Source: UBA1206 sp041672465 (GTDB lineage: Bacteria > Bacillota > Clostridia > Oscillospirales > CAG-382). From it: a DNA stretch of 37,430 nucleotides. The notes below the pieces were generated by a model, which saw nothing but the letters and a program-made list of their open reading frames with translations, did no database searches and had not been told where the DNA came from. The stretch covers positions 1 to 37,430 of the forward strand of contig JBAYZO010000013.1 in NCBI GenBank assembly GCA_041672465.1, given 5' to 3'. Made by a program: the position numbers and the translations under genes. Numbering within the stretch: position 1 is the stretch's first letter; each line of letters opens with the position of its first letter. Shown here piece after piece: positions 1 through 7,712 of the stretch.

Positions 1-2
1 TC

Positions 3-98
3 GAACGCCACAACAAGAGGACGGCTGACTGTTTCAATTACGGACGTGAAGTCCAAAAGGAGTGTCGTCAGACCAATTACCCTCTTATTATGGCTTAA
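3..98 (+). other. possible 3' end of a gene cut by the window edge
   Basis: A frame open from base 3 runs to TAA at 96-98 and would end ...TNYPLIMA. A second frame open from base 1 closes near 156. Neither is long enough to recognise and neither has a family motif that I can see. It may be the tail of a gene that starts outside the window, or chance. Confidence 0.15.
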
Positions 99-176
99 AC
101 AACAAGCACGGATTCACGCGGTTGGCTGCCGCATTGACACCGTAAATTTATTGTAGCAAAGGGTTGATTATAAATA

Positions 177-809
177 ATGGAAACATGCGTATGTCAGGAA
201 AAAAGGCTTAAAAAAGAATACAAAGACCCGTCCGGGCTTCCCGTGATGTATATTAATCTTACCGTGCCGGTGACAAAAGGGAGAGTTTCGTTTGTGTCAA
301 ACACAAAAAAGCTTTATTCCGGAGTTTTTGACGGGTTTTTGTCTTATTGCGAGACAAAAGTCTATAAAAAAGCGTTAAAAGAAATAAAAAATGACGGTTT
401 CAACCCCCGCGGCGGGGTGCTGAAATACACCGTTTCATATGAGGACGAACAGTTTTTTTCAACTTTTATTGACGCTTTTGTGTATAACGGAAAGTCCCGC
501 GGAAAAGTGGCGAGGCTTTCGCAGGTGTGGTCAAAAGACGAGGGGAGACTCCTTAATTTTTATGATTTTTTTAGCAGGGAAGACCGCGAAACCCTGATTT
601 CTCTCTTTTTATCCTCCTCCCGGGAAAACAGCCAAAAAGGGCTGTGGGAATATAAAAACAAAGTTGATTCCCTTATTGAAAACAACGCGGATTTCTCAAA
701 GTTTTACCTTGTCCCAAACGGTTTTGCCTTTTATTTTGACGCGGGGGTTCTCTCGCCCTCTCCCCTGCCCGCCGTCTTTATAACAAGCTATAAAGCCGTT
801 AACATGTAA
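177..809 (+). CDS. DUF3298-type domain protein, cytoplasmic
   Basis: A 210-residue protein of unknown molecular function. The C-terminal part (roughly residues 110-205) has the look of the DUF3298 fold known from the extracytoplasmic part of RsiV-like anti-sigma factors and related proteins: a LLNFYDFF stretch, then FYLVPNGFAFYFDAG, then a closing AVFITSYKAV strand. The N-terminal half would correspond to the companion DUF4163-like region. Unlike RsiV there is no signal peptide and no transmembrane segment, so it should be soluble and cytoplasmic. It starts at the ATG at 177; an AAAGGG about 14 bases upstream is the only ribosome-site candidate. It stands alone, with a promoter for the next gene after it. 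The family assignment is from pattern recognition only. Confidence 0.72.
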   Translation: METCVCQEKRLKKEYKDPSGLPVMYINLTVPVTKGRVSFVSNTKKLYSGVFDGFLSYCETKVYKKALKEIKNDGFNPRGGVLKYTVSYEDEQFFSTFIDAFVYNGKSRGKVARLSQVWSKDEGRLLNFYDFFSREDRETLISLFLSSSRENSQKGLWEYKNKVDSLIENNADFSKFYLVPNGFAFYFDAGVLSPSPLPAVFITSYKAVNM

Positions 810-839
810 AAAACAAAACTTGATATTACCCTTTACCCC

Positions 840-868
840 TTTACTTTTATGGTTTTGGAAGGTATAAT
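840..868 (+). promoter_or_regulatory. probable promoter of the Gfo/Idh/MocA gene
   Basis: TTTACT (840-845), 17-bp spacer, perfect TATAAT (863-868), about 95 bases before the start codon at 965. The -35 box matches four of six consensus bases. Confidence 0.5.
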
Positions 869-964
869 CATAATATAAAATGTAAATTCCGCCATAACTT
901 AGGATATCAGTTTAAAAAGCGGGAAAATGTTTGTATGTTGCTTAGAAAGGAAAGGTAAATAAAA

Positions 965-2044
965 ATGAAAAGGCTGAATTTAGCAATCCTCGGGCAGGGG
1001 AGGAGCGGCAGGGATATTCACGGACTTCACTTAAAAAAGGATACCGAACGCTTTAGGGTGGCTTATGTTGTCGACCCCATAAAAGAGCGGAGGGAAAGGG
1101 CGAGAGATGAGTTTTCCGCCGAGGTTTTTGAGGATTACACCGAAATTCTTACAAAAAAAGACATTGACCTCGTCATCAACGCCACTCCGAGCGACCTTCA
1201 CTTTCCCATTACAAAACGCCTGCTTAAAAACGGATTTAACGTACTTACCGAAAAACCCTTTGTCCCAAACGTGGAAATGTTTGATATTTTAAAATCCACT
1301 GCCGATAAAAACAACGCGAAAATGCTTATCTTCCAGCAGTCGCGCTTCGCGGCGTATTTTGTTAAGATAAAAGAAATTTTAGCCTCGGGCGTTCTCGGGA
1401 GAATCGCGCAGGTTTCAATTCAATTCAACGGGTTCGCCAGAAGATGGGACTGGCAGTGCCTGCTTGAAAAAAACGGCGGCGCGCTCGCCAACACGGGGCC
1501 GCACCCGCTTGACCAAGCGCTGAATATACTTGACATTTATGACAAAACCCCGGAAATCTTTTGTAAAATGGAAAGCCTTAACGTGTTCGGCAACGCCGAG
1601 GACTACTGCAAGCTTATCCTCACCTATCCGGGCAAGCCGCTGATTGACCTTGAAATATCCTCCGCCGACGCTTATCCCTTGTTTACATACAAAATCCACG
1701 GCTCAAACGGGAGCCTAAAAGGCACAATGTCGCATATCGACTGGAAGTATTTCGACCCCAAAGAAGCGCCCGCCCAGAACAGCGTCAGCGGCGCGCTCTA
1801 CACCACCGCCGAAAAGTTCCCCGCTTATTGCGGCGAAAAGCTTGTCTGGCATGAGGAGGCGTGGGACGGCGACCCCAACGCGCCGTTTATCGCCGCCGTC
1901 GGCGTTTATTACGACCAAATCTACCGTCTGTTCACCCAAGGCATACCGCATGACGTCCGCCCGGAACAGGTTCGCCAGCAAATCTATATCACCAGAGAGG
2001 CGCATAGGCAAAACCCCGCGTTTAACTATGAGTTTGAGTTTTAG
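965..2044 (+). CDS. Gfo/Idh/MocA family NAD(P)-dependent oxidoreductase
   Basis: A 359-residue soluble oxidoreductase, the normal family length. The Rossmann fold starts at residue 5 with AILGQGRSGRDIH, a variant of the GxGxxG dinucleotide loop. A LVINATPSDLH strand-loop follows, then the family signature TEKPF near residue 96, whose lysine normally contacts cofactor and substrate. The C-terminal half carries NTGPHPLDQAL, corresponding to the GGG/D.G.H.xD region that supplies the catalytic histidine in this family. Members oxidise or reduce sugars, inositols or related polyols; the substrate cannot be told from sequence. The start ATG at 965 has AAGGAAAGG ahead of it. It is monocistronic, with a promoter upstream and a strong terminator right after the stop. 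Confidence 0.9.
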   Translation: MKRLNLAILGQGRSGRDIHGLHLKKDTERFRVAYVVDPIKERRERARDEFSAEVFEDYTEILTKKDIDLVINATPSDLHFPITKRLLKNGFNVLTEKPFVPNVEMFDILKSTADKNNAKMLIFQQSRFAAYFVKIKEILASGVLGRIAQVSIQFNGFARRWDWQCLLEKNGGALANTGPHPLDQALNILDIYDKTPEIFCKMESLNVFGNAEDYCKLILTYPGKPLIDLEISSADAYPLFTYKIHGSNGSLKGTMSHIDWKYFDPKEAPAQNSVSGALYTTAEKFPAYCGEKLVWHEEAWDGDPNAPFIAAVGVYYDQIYRLFTQGIPHDVRPEQVRQQIYITREAHRQNPAFNYEFEF

Positions 2045-2053
2045 TCAAATTTT

Positions 2054-2075
2054 GGGCCGGTTTACCGGCCCTTTT
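2054..2075 (+). terminator. intrinsic terminator after the oxidoreductase gene
   Basis: GGGCCGG-TTTA-CCGGCCC stem of 7 bp with a 4-base loop followed by TTTT, starting ten bases after the stop codon. Confidence 0.85.
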
Positions 2076-2117
2076 ACAACACATACAAGCCAATAAAACT
2101 TGAGGAAGTTATTTCAT

Positions 2118-2975
2118 ATGCCAAAACAATCTGTTTTAAAGGAAGTAAAAAGTTATCTGCTCCTTACCATTGGCACTTTGTTTATCACCGGAGGGGTTTA
2201 CTTTTTTAAGTTCCCAAACAATTTTACCGTCGGCGGGGTCAGCGGGCTTTCGGTTATTTTCAGCAGCATATTCCCAAGGCTGTCGGCCGGGTTTTTCGTG
2301 CTTATCACAAACACTCTGCTTTTGGTTTTGGGTTTTGTTTTTATTGGCGGCGGGTTTGGGGTTAAAACTGTTTACTCAAGCTTTTTGTTTTCGTTTTCCA
2401 CGCTGGCGCTTGAAAAGTTTTACCCCATGAGTACGCCTTTTACAAACGAACCCTTTATGGAACTGACCTACGCGGTGCTTTTGGTTTCGCTGGGCTCGTC
2501 GCTTGTGTTTAACGCCGGCGCCTCGTCGGGCGGAACCGATATAACCGCCATGCTGCTTAAAAAATACACGGGGCTTGAAATCGGCGAATCCCTTCTCATA
2601 ACCGATATCGCTATAACTCTCCCCGCGTTTTTCCTGTTCGGCGCGAAGGTTGGGATGTTTTCGCTCCTCGGGCTTATTATTAAAACCACGGCGATAGATT
2701 CTTTTATTGAAAACTTTAACATAAACAAGTTTTTTGTAATAGTCACCACCGAAGACAAGAAAATTTGCGATTATATAATGAAAACACTCAACCACGGGGC
2801 GACTGTCACCGACGCCGAGGGAGCGTTCACCCATACGAAAAAGCGGCTTGTTTTTGTGGCGTGCCGCCGCGGGGAGGCGCTCAACCTAAAGAAAAAGGTC
2901 AAGGAAATCGACAAGGACGCGTTTACCTTTATAACCAACACCAGCGAGATTATCGGAAAAGGTTTTAGACAATAG
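2118..2975 (+). CDS. YitT family membrane protein (DUF161 plus DUF2179)
   Basis: A 285-residue integral membrane protein of the YitT family, whose function is unsettled. The N-terminal two thirds hold about five to six hydrophobic segments with the family's glycine-rich signatures: FPNNFTVGGVSGLS near the first segments and NAGASSGGTDITAMLLKK in the middle. The C-terminal 85 residues form the soluble DUF2179 domain (KFFVIVTTEDKKICDYI...). The frame is open from a TTG at 2100, but that codon lies inside the ribosome site GAGGA (2102-2106). The ATG at 2118 with 11-base spacing is therefore the better start. It follows the oxidoreductase terminator, and no strong own promoter is evident. Confidence 0.9.
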   Translation: MPKQSVLKEVKSYLLLTIGTLFITGGVYFFKFPNNFTVGGVSGLSVIFSSIFPRLSAGFFVLITNTLLLVLGFVFIGGGFGVKTVYSSFLFSFSTLALEKFYPMSTPFTNEPFMELTYAVLLVSLGSSLVFNAGASSGGTDITAMLLKKYTGLEIGESLLITDIAITLPAFFLFGAKVGMFSLLGLIIKTTAIDSFIENFNINKFFVIVTTEDKKICDYIMKTLNHGATVTDAEGAFTHTKKRLVFVACRRGEALNLKKKVKEIDKDAFTFITNTSEIIGKGFRQ

Positions 2976-3025
2976 ATTACAAAGCGATTAAACCGTATTT
3001 CTTTAGTATAAATTAAAATAAACAT

Positions 3026-3053
3026 AAAAAAACCCGGCGAACCGGGTTTTTTT
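3026..3053. terminator. bidirectional intrinsic terminator between convergent genes
   Basis: AACCCGG-CGAA-CCGGGTT stem, with an A-run on the left and a T-run on the right. It lies between the yitT-type gene and the convergent dockerin gene, so it can serve both strands. Confidence 0.85.
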
Positions 3054-3070
3054 GTGTTTATAAAGGGATT

Positions 3071-5005
3071 TTATTTTTGGTTTATCACTCGAAGCCCCAA
3101 CAATGACAGCCGCACAGATATATAGTCAAATTGTTCAACGTTCCCGCTGCCGTTTACGTCAGCAGCCCTTGTTTGCGCCCCGCCCAGCGGAGTAATTCCG
3201 AGTATGGCAAGTTTTATTGAAATGTAGTCTTTAGCGTCTATTTTACCGTCGCCGTTCGCGTCGCCTTTTATAACGACGATCGCGGAATCAACCTCGTTGC
3301 CTAAGCCGTCAAACAGCGTTATAACATATCCCGTCGCCAAAATGTCTTGGGTCGCGATTTTTATTCCGTTATAAACCACAACGGTAAAGCCGTCGTTTAG
3401 GTATTCGGAAATTTTCGCGCCGACGTCAAACCCCCGCACAAAGCCGTCCTCAAATATCAGCGAAGAATCCAGCGCCTGCGCGAGCTCGGTGACGGGGAGG
3501 GTGAGCTTTGGTATAAACGTATAGAACACGCCGTACTCATCGCTTGACCAACTCGCCACGCCGTCTTTTGTATAGGTGGGTTCGCTTTCGACAAAATACT
3601 CATAACCGTTGGTTTCTGAAAGTATCGGTATGCTGTCTTCGATGGTCTCGCCGCAAACGCCGCAGACCTTTTGCCTTAGCCCGGGGGAATGTTCGGTCGG
3701 GTCGGTAAGCGTTTCCCATTCGCCGAAAGAATGCCCGAAGGGGCAGTCGGGGGAATCGGTCACAACAAACACGCTCCCCGCCGAGGCGGGAGATTTTGCC
3801 ACTTCATAGCTGACAGCGCAGCCAAAGTCCGAAAACTCCGCCGCAATCCCGTAAATATTGCCGTCAAGCGAATCAGAGCCAAAGATTTTAGTTACCGCCC
3901 CGTTCTCGGAGTCATAGCGGTAGATAGAGCTTGAGTCGTTAAAATAGTAGTATTTTCCGTAAGCGGCAAGCCCCGAAAACACTCCGGGGTAAAAACCGGT
4001 TTTGTCGTAAGTCCGCCAGTAGTCCCTGATTTCCGCGGCGGTGGTTTCTTCCCCGCCCGTGTTTCTAACAAGAAGCCCGCCGTTGAACTCTTCGGCCTGT
4101 TTTATGTAGTAGAATTCGCCCGGGGAGCAGATTATCGGGGAATTGATGGTGTTCCAGTAGTAAGCGTCGTAACTGTCGTCGTCGCAGGTGTATTTTGAAA
4201 CCCAGTTGTAGTGGTTATCGCCTCCGGTCGGGGGGGTTAAAAATGCCGCGTCGCTTTTTAAAAAGTACCTGTGATACACCTTTCCGGTAAAATCGCTGTC
4301 GTCCCATGTGTTATCCACATGGTACCATTCGCCGCCGATTTTAATGAGGTTCCAGATATGGTTCATATCCTCGCTTGACGCCCATGAAACCTCAATTTCC
4401 AGCCTTTCCATAAGCAGCGCGTAAAGCCCGGTAAACGCTTGGCACACCCCGGTTTTATCTGTCAGCATGGAATAGACGTCGCCGTTTTCAAGGCTGTAGT
4501 CATAGTTGAAGTGAAGCGCTAAATAGTCATGAACCATAAGCGCCTGAGATATCCGGTCAAGCTCCCAAAGCCGCGGGATAGCGTTTATTATATCGTCGAT
4601 TTCGCCGTTTACAAAATTAATCGCTTCCGCTATTTCTAAATCCGGCAGGGTATAATACAGGTAAAGCTCTTGGACATAATACGCCGAGCCTTGATATACC
4701 GCTTTAAATCCAAACGAAAAGTCAAGATAAAAGAAATCCGGCCTGTCGTTTCTTATTTCGTCAAGCACCCGCGTGAGCATCGGCGAGTCTTCCGCGCCGT
4801 AATCATACACTAATTTCGCCTGAAGAATATCCACCGTATCGCTTAGGTTTTCCACCGCCTCGGTTATGAGGGAGTAAGCAAGCTCTAAATCGTTTTCGGG
4901 GGACAACGCGGCGGGGCGAAAAGACGAAAAACTGAACACAAACGCTATCGCCACCGCTACCGATAAAAACTTTTTAATATTTTTTCCGCGCATGTATATG
5001 TACAT
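3071..5005 (-). CDS. secreted transglutaminase-like protein with C-terminal type I dockerin
   Basis: A 644-residue exported protein. Residues 6-32 form a signal peptide (KNIKK then a hydrophobic stretch). A transglutaminase-core domain covers about residues 145-250 with a complete Cys-His-Asp triad: Cys188 in TGVCQAF, His216 in DMNHIWN, Asp231 in WYHVDNTWDD. A later segment near residues 455-495 has a CGVCG knuckle like those in clostridial surface proteins. Residues 577-644 form a type I dockerin with two calcium loops, GDANGDGKID and ADVNGSGN, each followed by a DYIS helix. Dockerins bind cohesins, so the protein probably joins a surface complex; no cohesin gene lies in the window. The enzymatic role may be protease-like or structural. 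The ATG at 5005 has GAGAGGAGACC upstream, and a second ATG four codons in is less well spaced. Confidence 0.9.
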   Translation of the reverse strand: MYIYMRGKNIKKFLSVAVAIAFVFSFSSFRPAALSPENDLELAYSLITEAVENLSDTVDILQAKLVYDYGAEDSPMLTRVLDEIRNDRPDFFYLDFSFGFKAVYQGSAYYVQELYLYYTLPDLEIAEAINFVNGEIDDIINAIPRLWELDRISQALMVHDYLALHFNYDYSLENGDVYSMLTDKTGVCQAFTGLYALLMERLEIEVSWASSEDMNHIWNLIKIGGEWYHVDNTWDDSDFTGKVYHRYFLKSDAAFLTPPTGGDNHYNWVSKYTCDDDSYDAYYWNTINSPIICSPGEFYYIKQAEEFNGGLLVRNTGGEETTAAEIRDYWRTYDKTGFYPGVFSGLAAYGKYYYFNDSSSIYRYDSENGAVTKIFGSDSLDGNIYGIAAEFSDFGCAVSYEVAKSPASAGSVFVVTDSPDCPFGHSFGEWETLTDPTEHSPGLRQKVCGVCGETIEDSIPILSETNGYEYFVESEPTYTKDGVASWSSDEYGVFYTFIPKLTLPVTELAQALDSSLIFEDGFVRGFDVGAKISEYLNDGFTVVVYNGIKIATQDILATGYVITLFDGLGNEVDSAIVVIKGDANGDGKIDAKDYISIKLAILGITPLGGAQTRAADVNGSGNVEQFDYISVRLSLLGLRVINQK

Positions 5006-5103
5006 ATAGCTGGTCTCCTCTCGATTAATTGTGTTTATTAATAAACATATTGTTTTGTAAAATCAATGGTTTTGCCAAAATTCAATATTACTATTTTATT
5101 CCG

Positions 5104-6303
5104 CTAAGCAAGCTTTTGCCTTATTTTTTCGGCCATATCGGTCTCTTCCCACTTTACGCCGAGCTCTTCTCTCCCAAAATGTCCGTATGCCGCGAGCCGG
5201 GAATAAATCGGTTTTCTAAGGTCAAGTTTTTCAATTATCGCCGCCGGTCTTAGGTCAAAAAGTTCTTTTATAACGCCGGCGATTACGTTGTCCTCGGCTT
5301 TTCCCGTGCCGTAGGAATTAACATAAACCGAAAGCGGCCTTGCCACGCCGATGGCGTAGGCGATCTGAATCTCGCATTTTTTGGCGGCCCCGGCCGCTAC
5401 GATGTTTTTGGCTATATATCTTGCCATATAGGCGGCGGAGCGGTCAACTTTCGTGGGGTCCTTGCCCGAAAAAGAGCCGCCCCCGTGGCTGGCGTAGCCG
5501 CCGTAGGTGTCGACGATTATCTTTCGCCCGGTGAGCCCGGAATCCCCGTTGGGGCCGCCCACCACAAAACGCCCGGTGGGGTTTACGTAAACTTTTGTGT
5601 TGCCGTCAAAATATTCTTTAGGGATAACGGGGGTTACGACCTCGCGTATTATATCGTTTCGGATTTCTTCAAGGCTGACCTCCGGCGCGTGCTGGGCGGA
5701 CACCACCACGGCGTCAATTCGCGCCGGCCGCTCGCCGCGGTATTCCACGGTGACCTGTGTTTTTCCGTCCGGGCGGAGATAGGCGAGGAGCCCTGTCTTC
5801 CTGACATATGAAAGCCTTTCGGCAAGCCGATGGGAGAGGTGAATGGGCAGCGGCATAAGGCATTTCGTGTCATCGCAAGCGTAGCCGAACACCATGCCCT
5901 GATCCCCCGCGCCGATGTCGTAGCTGTCGGTTATATCGCCGGACTTTGCCTCCAGCGATTTGTTTACCCCGAGCGCGATATCGGGCGACTGCTCGTTTAT
6001 TGAGGTGATTATCCCGCAGGTGTCGGCGTCAAAGCCTTTTTCAGACGAGTCATACCCCACTCGTTTTATGACATCCCTCGCGATAGAGGAAATATCGACG
6101 TAAGCGTTGGTAGTTATCTCCCCCATCACCAGCACAAGCCCGGTGGTGACAGAACATTCGCAGGCGACTCTCGACATGGGGTCAAGCTTTATAATAGCGT
6201 CCAGCACTCCGTCAGAGATCTGGTCGCAGATTTTATCCGGGTGTCCTTCGGTGACCGATTCCGAAGTAAAGTATCTTTTCTTTAGTGTTTTTTCAAGCGA
6301 CAT
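5104..6303 (-). CDS. metK: S-adenosylmethionine synthetase
   Basis: MetK makes S-adenosylmethionine from methionine and ATP in the cytoplasm. The 399-residue length is normal. All three family signatures are present: TEGHPDKICDQISD near residue 17 (ATP and methionine site), GAGDQGMVFGYA near residue 131, and the GGGSFSGKDPTKVDRSAAY loop near residue 275, which holds the tripolyphosphate. The ATG at 6303 is preceded by GAAGAGGAAAT. It has its own promoter with a leader of only about 50 bases, too short for a SAM riboswitch. No partner gene shares the transcript. Confidence 0.98.
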   Translation of the reverse strand: MSLEKTLKKRYFTSESVTEGHPDKICDQISDGVLDAIIKLDPMSRVACECSVTTGLVLVMGEITTNAYVDISSIARDVIKRVGYDSSEKGFDADTCGIITSINEQSPDIALGVNKSLEAKSGDITDSYDIGAGDQGMVFGYACDDTKCLMPLPIHLSHRLAERLSYVRKTGLLAYLRPDGKTQVTVEYRGERPARIDAVVVSAQHAPEVSLEEIRNDIIREVVTPVIPKEYFDGNTKVYVNPTGRFVVGGPNGDSGLTGRKIIVDTYGGYASHGGGSFSGKDPTKVDRSAAYMARYIAKNIVAAGAAKKCEIQIAYAIGVARPLSVYVNSYGTGKAEDNVIAGVIKELFDLRPAAIIEKLDLRKPIYSRLAAYGHFGREELGVKWEETDMAEKIRQKLA

Positions 6304-6357
6304 ATTTCCTCTTCCCGGCTGAAATATCTTCCGCCGTTTGTGTTTTTATTAGTTTTT

Positions 6358-6386
6358 ATGATAACATGCGACCCATTATATGTCAA
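6358..6386 (-). promoter_or_regulatory. metK promoter
   Basis: Read on the minus strand: TTGACA (6381-6386), 17-bp spacer, TATCAT (6358-6363). Transcription would start near 6350, leaving a leader of about 50 bases. Confidence 0.75.
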
Positions 6387-6394
6387 GTATAATA

Positions 6395-6426
6395 TTTAGC
6401 GCCCGGCTCTATTGCCGGGCGCTAAA
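6395..6426 (-). terminator. long GC-rich hairpin between the XRE gene and metK
   Basis: A perfect 13-bp stem (TTTAGCGCCCGGC with its complement) and a 6-base loop, about 35 bases after the XRE stop codon and just upstream of the metK promoter. The trailing U-tract is poor on either strand, so it may be a weak terminator or an mRNA 3'-end stabiliser. Confidence 0.5.
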
Positions 6427-6460
6427 GCGCTGTTGTCGCAAACATTTTCACCTTTGGGAA

Positions 6461-6679
6461 TCACTCCTGTTTTGTAAGCCCCAAAAGCCCTTCCACGGTA
6501 ACCCCCGCGGCGGCCGCGAGCTCGTCGATAATCGAAAAATCCGGGAAGCACGCGCCGTTTTCCCACTTGGAGACGGCCTGCGGGGTGACCCCCACTTTAC
6601 AGGCAAGCTCTTTTTGGGTAAACCCCGCCCTCTTTCGTAGAGCGGCTATTCTTTTTCCAAACAGATATAAATCAATCAT
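6461..6679 (-). CDS. small XRE-family helix-turn-helix regulator
   Basis: A 72-residue protein that is almost entirely one Cro/CI-type DNA-binding domain. The core is RKRAGFTQKELACKVGVTPQ followed by AVSKWENG, with the typical Q-x3-SKWENG recognition helix and a PDFSIIDELAAAAGVTVEGLL tail helix. It has no effector or dimerisation domain, so any signal sensing must lie elsewhere. The ATG at 6679 has only a weak ribosome site (GGATGA). About 110 bases upstream is the terminator of a putative structured RNA; if that terminator is leaky or switchable, the gene may be transcribed from the RNA's promoter. Its target is unknown. Confidence 0.88.
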   Translation of the reverse strand: MIDLYLFGKRIAALRKRAGFTQKELACKVGVTPQAVSKWENGACFPDFSIIDELAAAAGVTVEGLLGLTKQE

Positions 6680-6789
6680 AAATCATCCAAAACATATTTT
6701 TTCCCTTGCTCGCCCAATCTTTTCGGCTTGGTATGCCTCCCCCGGGGGAAAAAGTCTTCCGGGGAAGCGGCCGTTTTGCCAAAAAGCGC

Positions 6790-6822
6790 AAAAAACAAGG
6801 CGCATCCAAATTTGGATGCGCC
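6790..6822 (-). terminator. terminator of the putative structured RNA
   Basis: A perfect 24-base palindrome at 6799-6822 (12-bp arms GGCGCATCCAAA and its complement), followed on the minus strand by TTGTTTTTT. Confidence 0.8.
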
Positions 6823-7001
6823 CCGAAACCCTGGGACTGCGGCCTTGCTCTGCGGCCGGCAAGCGGTTTAAACCTTACAGTTAACCGGCCTTTACCGCGA
6901 GGCGAAGCGCAATGCATCCGTTTTGGTTTCCGAAAAACATTTCATCGCCCCCTTTCAGTCAAATTTGTCGCCGTTTTGGTTGTACTTCCCAAAGGGCGCA
7001 C
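6790..7001 (-). ncRNA. putative structured non-coding RNA of about 210 nt (family not recognised)
   Basis: A promoter (7006-7033) is followed by about 210 bases with no convincing reading frame and a perfect terminator hairpin at 6799-6822. The predicted 5' end (GTGCGCCC then TTTGGGA, 7001-6987) can pair, with some G-U pairs, to TCCCAGG and GGGGCGCAT just before the terminator. This gives a long closing stem as in 6S-type RNAs. Inside, GGGGCGA can pair with TCGCCTC, and GGCCGG with CCGGCC. The segment ACCAAAACGG occurs twice. The 5' strand competes with the first half of the terminator stem, so an attenuator or riboswitch acting on the downstream XRE gene is the alternative. I do not recognise a known riboswitch core. 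Confidence 0.5.
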
Positions 7002-7005
7002 TTCA

Positions 7006-7033
7006 ATTATATCAGATTTATCGCGTTTGTCAA
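7006..7033 (-). promoter_or_regulatory. strong promoter of the putative structured RNA
   Basis: Minus strand TTGACA (7028-7033), 16-bp spacer, TATAAT (7006-7011). Both hexamers are perfect consensus. Confidence 0.75.
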
Positions 7034-7076
7034 TAAACTATTGGTTTATTTTGTAATTCTTAAAAATAACATTCAG

Positions 7077-7610
7077 AGAACCAGTAATCGTTTGTCGGTT
7101 TTATCTATCGAATTTATAAACGCAAATAACCGCAATCTTTTTGTCAATTCACTTGTCGATTTATAAATTTAGGGAACCGCAATCTTTTTGCCGGTTTCGC
7201 CTTGCAGTTGCTTATTTGGAGAACCGCAATCTTTTTGTCGGTTTCGCCTATCGATTTTATAAATACAGAGAACCGCAATCTTTTTGTCAATTCACTTGTC
7301 GATTTATAAATTTAGGGAACCGCAACCTTTTTGCCGGTTTCGCCTTGCAGTTGCTTATTTGGAGAACCGCAATCTTTTTGTCGGTTTCGCTTTGCAGTTG
7401 CCTATTTAGAGAACAGCAATCTTTTTGTCGGTTTCGCCTATCGATTTTATAAATACAGAGAACCGCAATCTTTTTGTCAATTCACTTGTCGATTTATAAA
7501 TTTAGGGAACCGCAATCTTTTTGCCGGTTTCGCTTTGCAATTGCTTATTTGGAGAACCGCAATCTTTTTGTCGGTTTCGGCTTGCCGAAATTGTGGTTTA
7601 TAAACCACAA
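7077..7610. repeat. tandem array of about eleven 47-50 bp units with higher-order structure
   Basis: Each unit begins GAACCGCAATCTTTTTG and usually continues (C/T)CGGTTTCGC. Units start near 7077, 7127, 7174, 7221, 7270, 7317, 7364, 7411, 7460, 7507 and 7554. The 20-odd bases between cores come in four recurring types, giving an order A-B-C, A-B-D-C, A-B-end. Whole blocks of about 143 and 190 bp have therefore been duplicated. AACCG and CGGTT in each core can pair. The array ends with the palindromes TTTCGGC-TT-GCCGAAA (7575-7590) and TTGTGGTTTATAAACCACAA (7591-7610). A diverged copy in opposite orientation lies at 36121-36475. Confidence 0.9.
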
Positions 7611-7625
7611 AGACAAAAAGTTGCC

Positions 7626-7705
7626 CATTGAAAAATTTATTTTTCAATGATGTTGTTTAAACTGCAAAGACAAAAAGTTGCAAATTGAAAGATTTATCTT
7701 TCAAT
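7626..7705. repeat. two TTGAAA-type hairpins between the array and a stop codon
   Basis: CATTGAAAAAT-TT-ATTTTTCAATG (7626-7649) and ATTGAAAGAT-TT-ATCTTTCAAT (7684-7705), each next to a GACAAAAAGTTGC motif. The second lies seven bases beyond the stop codon of the lipoprotein gene and may work as its 3'-end structure. Confidence 0.75.
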
Positions 7706-7712
7706 CAGTCAA

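Noticed and set aside
2376..2834. Long antisense open frames over yitT, metK, glnN and other genes
   Set aside because: They are shadows of the codon pattern on the other strand, without ribosome sites or family motifs.
6304..6394. A SAM riboswitch in front of metK
   Set aside because: The promoter leaves a leader of only about 50 bases, with no S-box core or terminator.
7141..7603. Open frames of 90-103 codons inside the array
   Set aside because: They exist only because the repeat period is near a multiple of three. Their products are internal repeats of the same Cys/Phe/Arg-rich segments with no ribosome sites.
7077..7610. The 47-bp repeats as a CRISPR array
   Set aside because: The intervals between cores are only about 20 bases, are themselves repeated in four types, and no cas gene is near. 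Real spacers would be unique.
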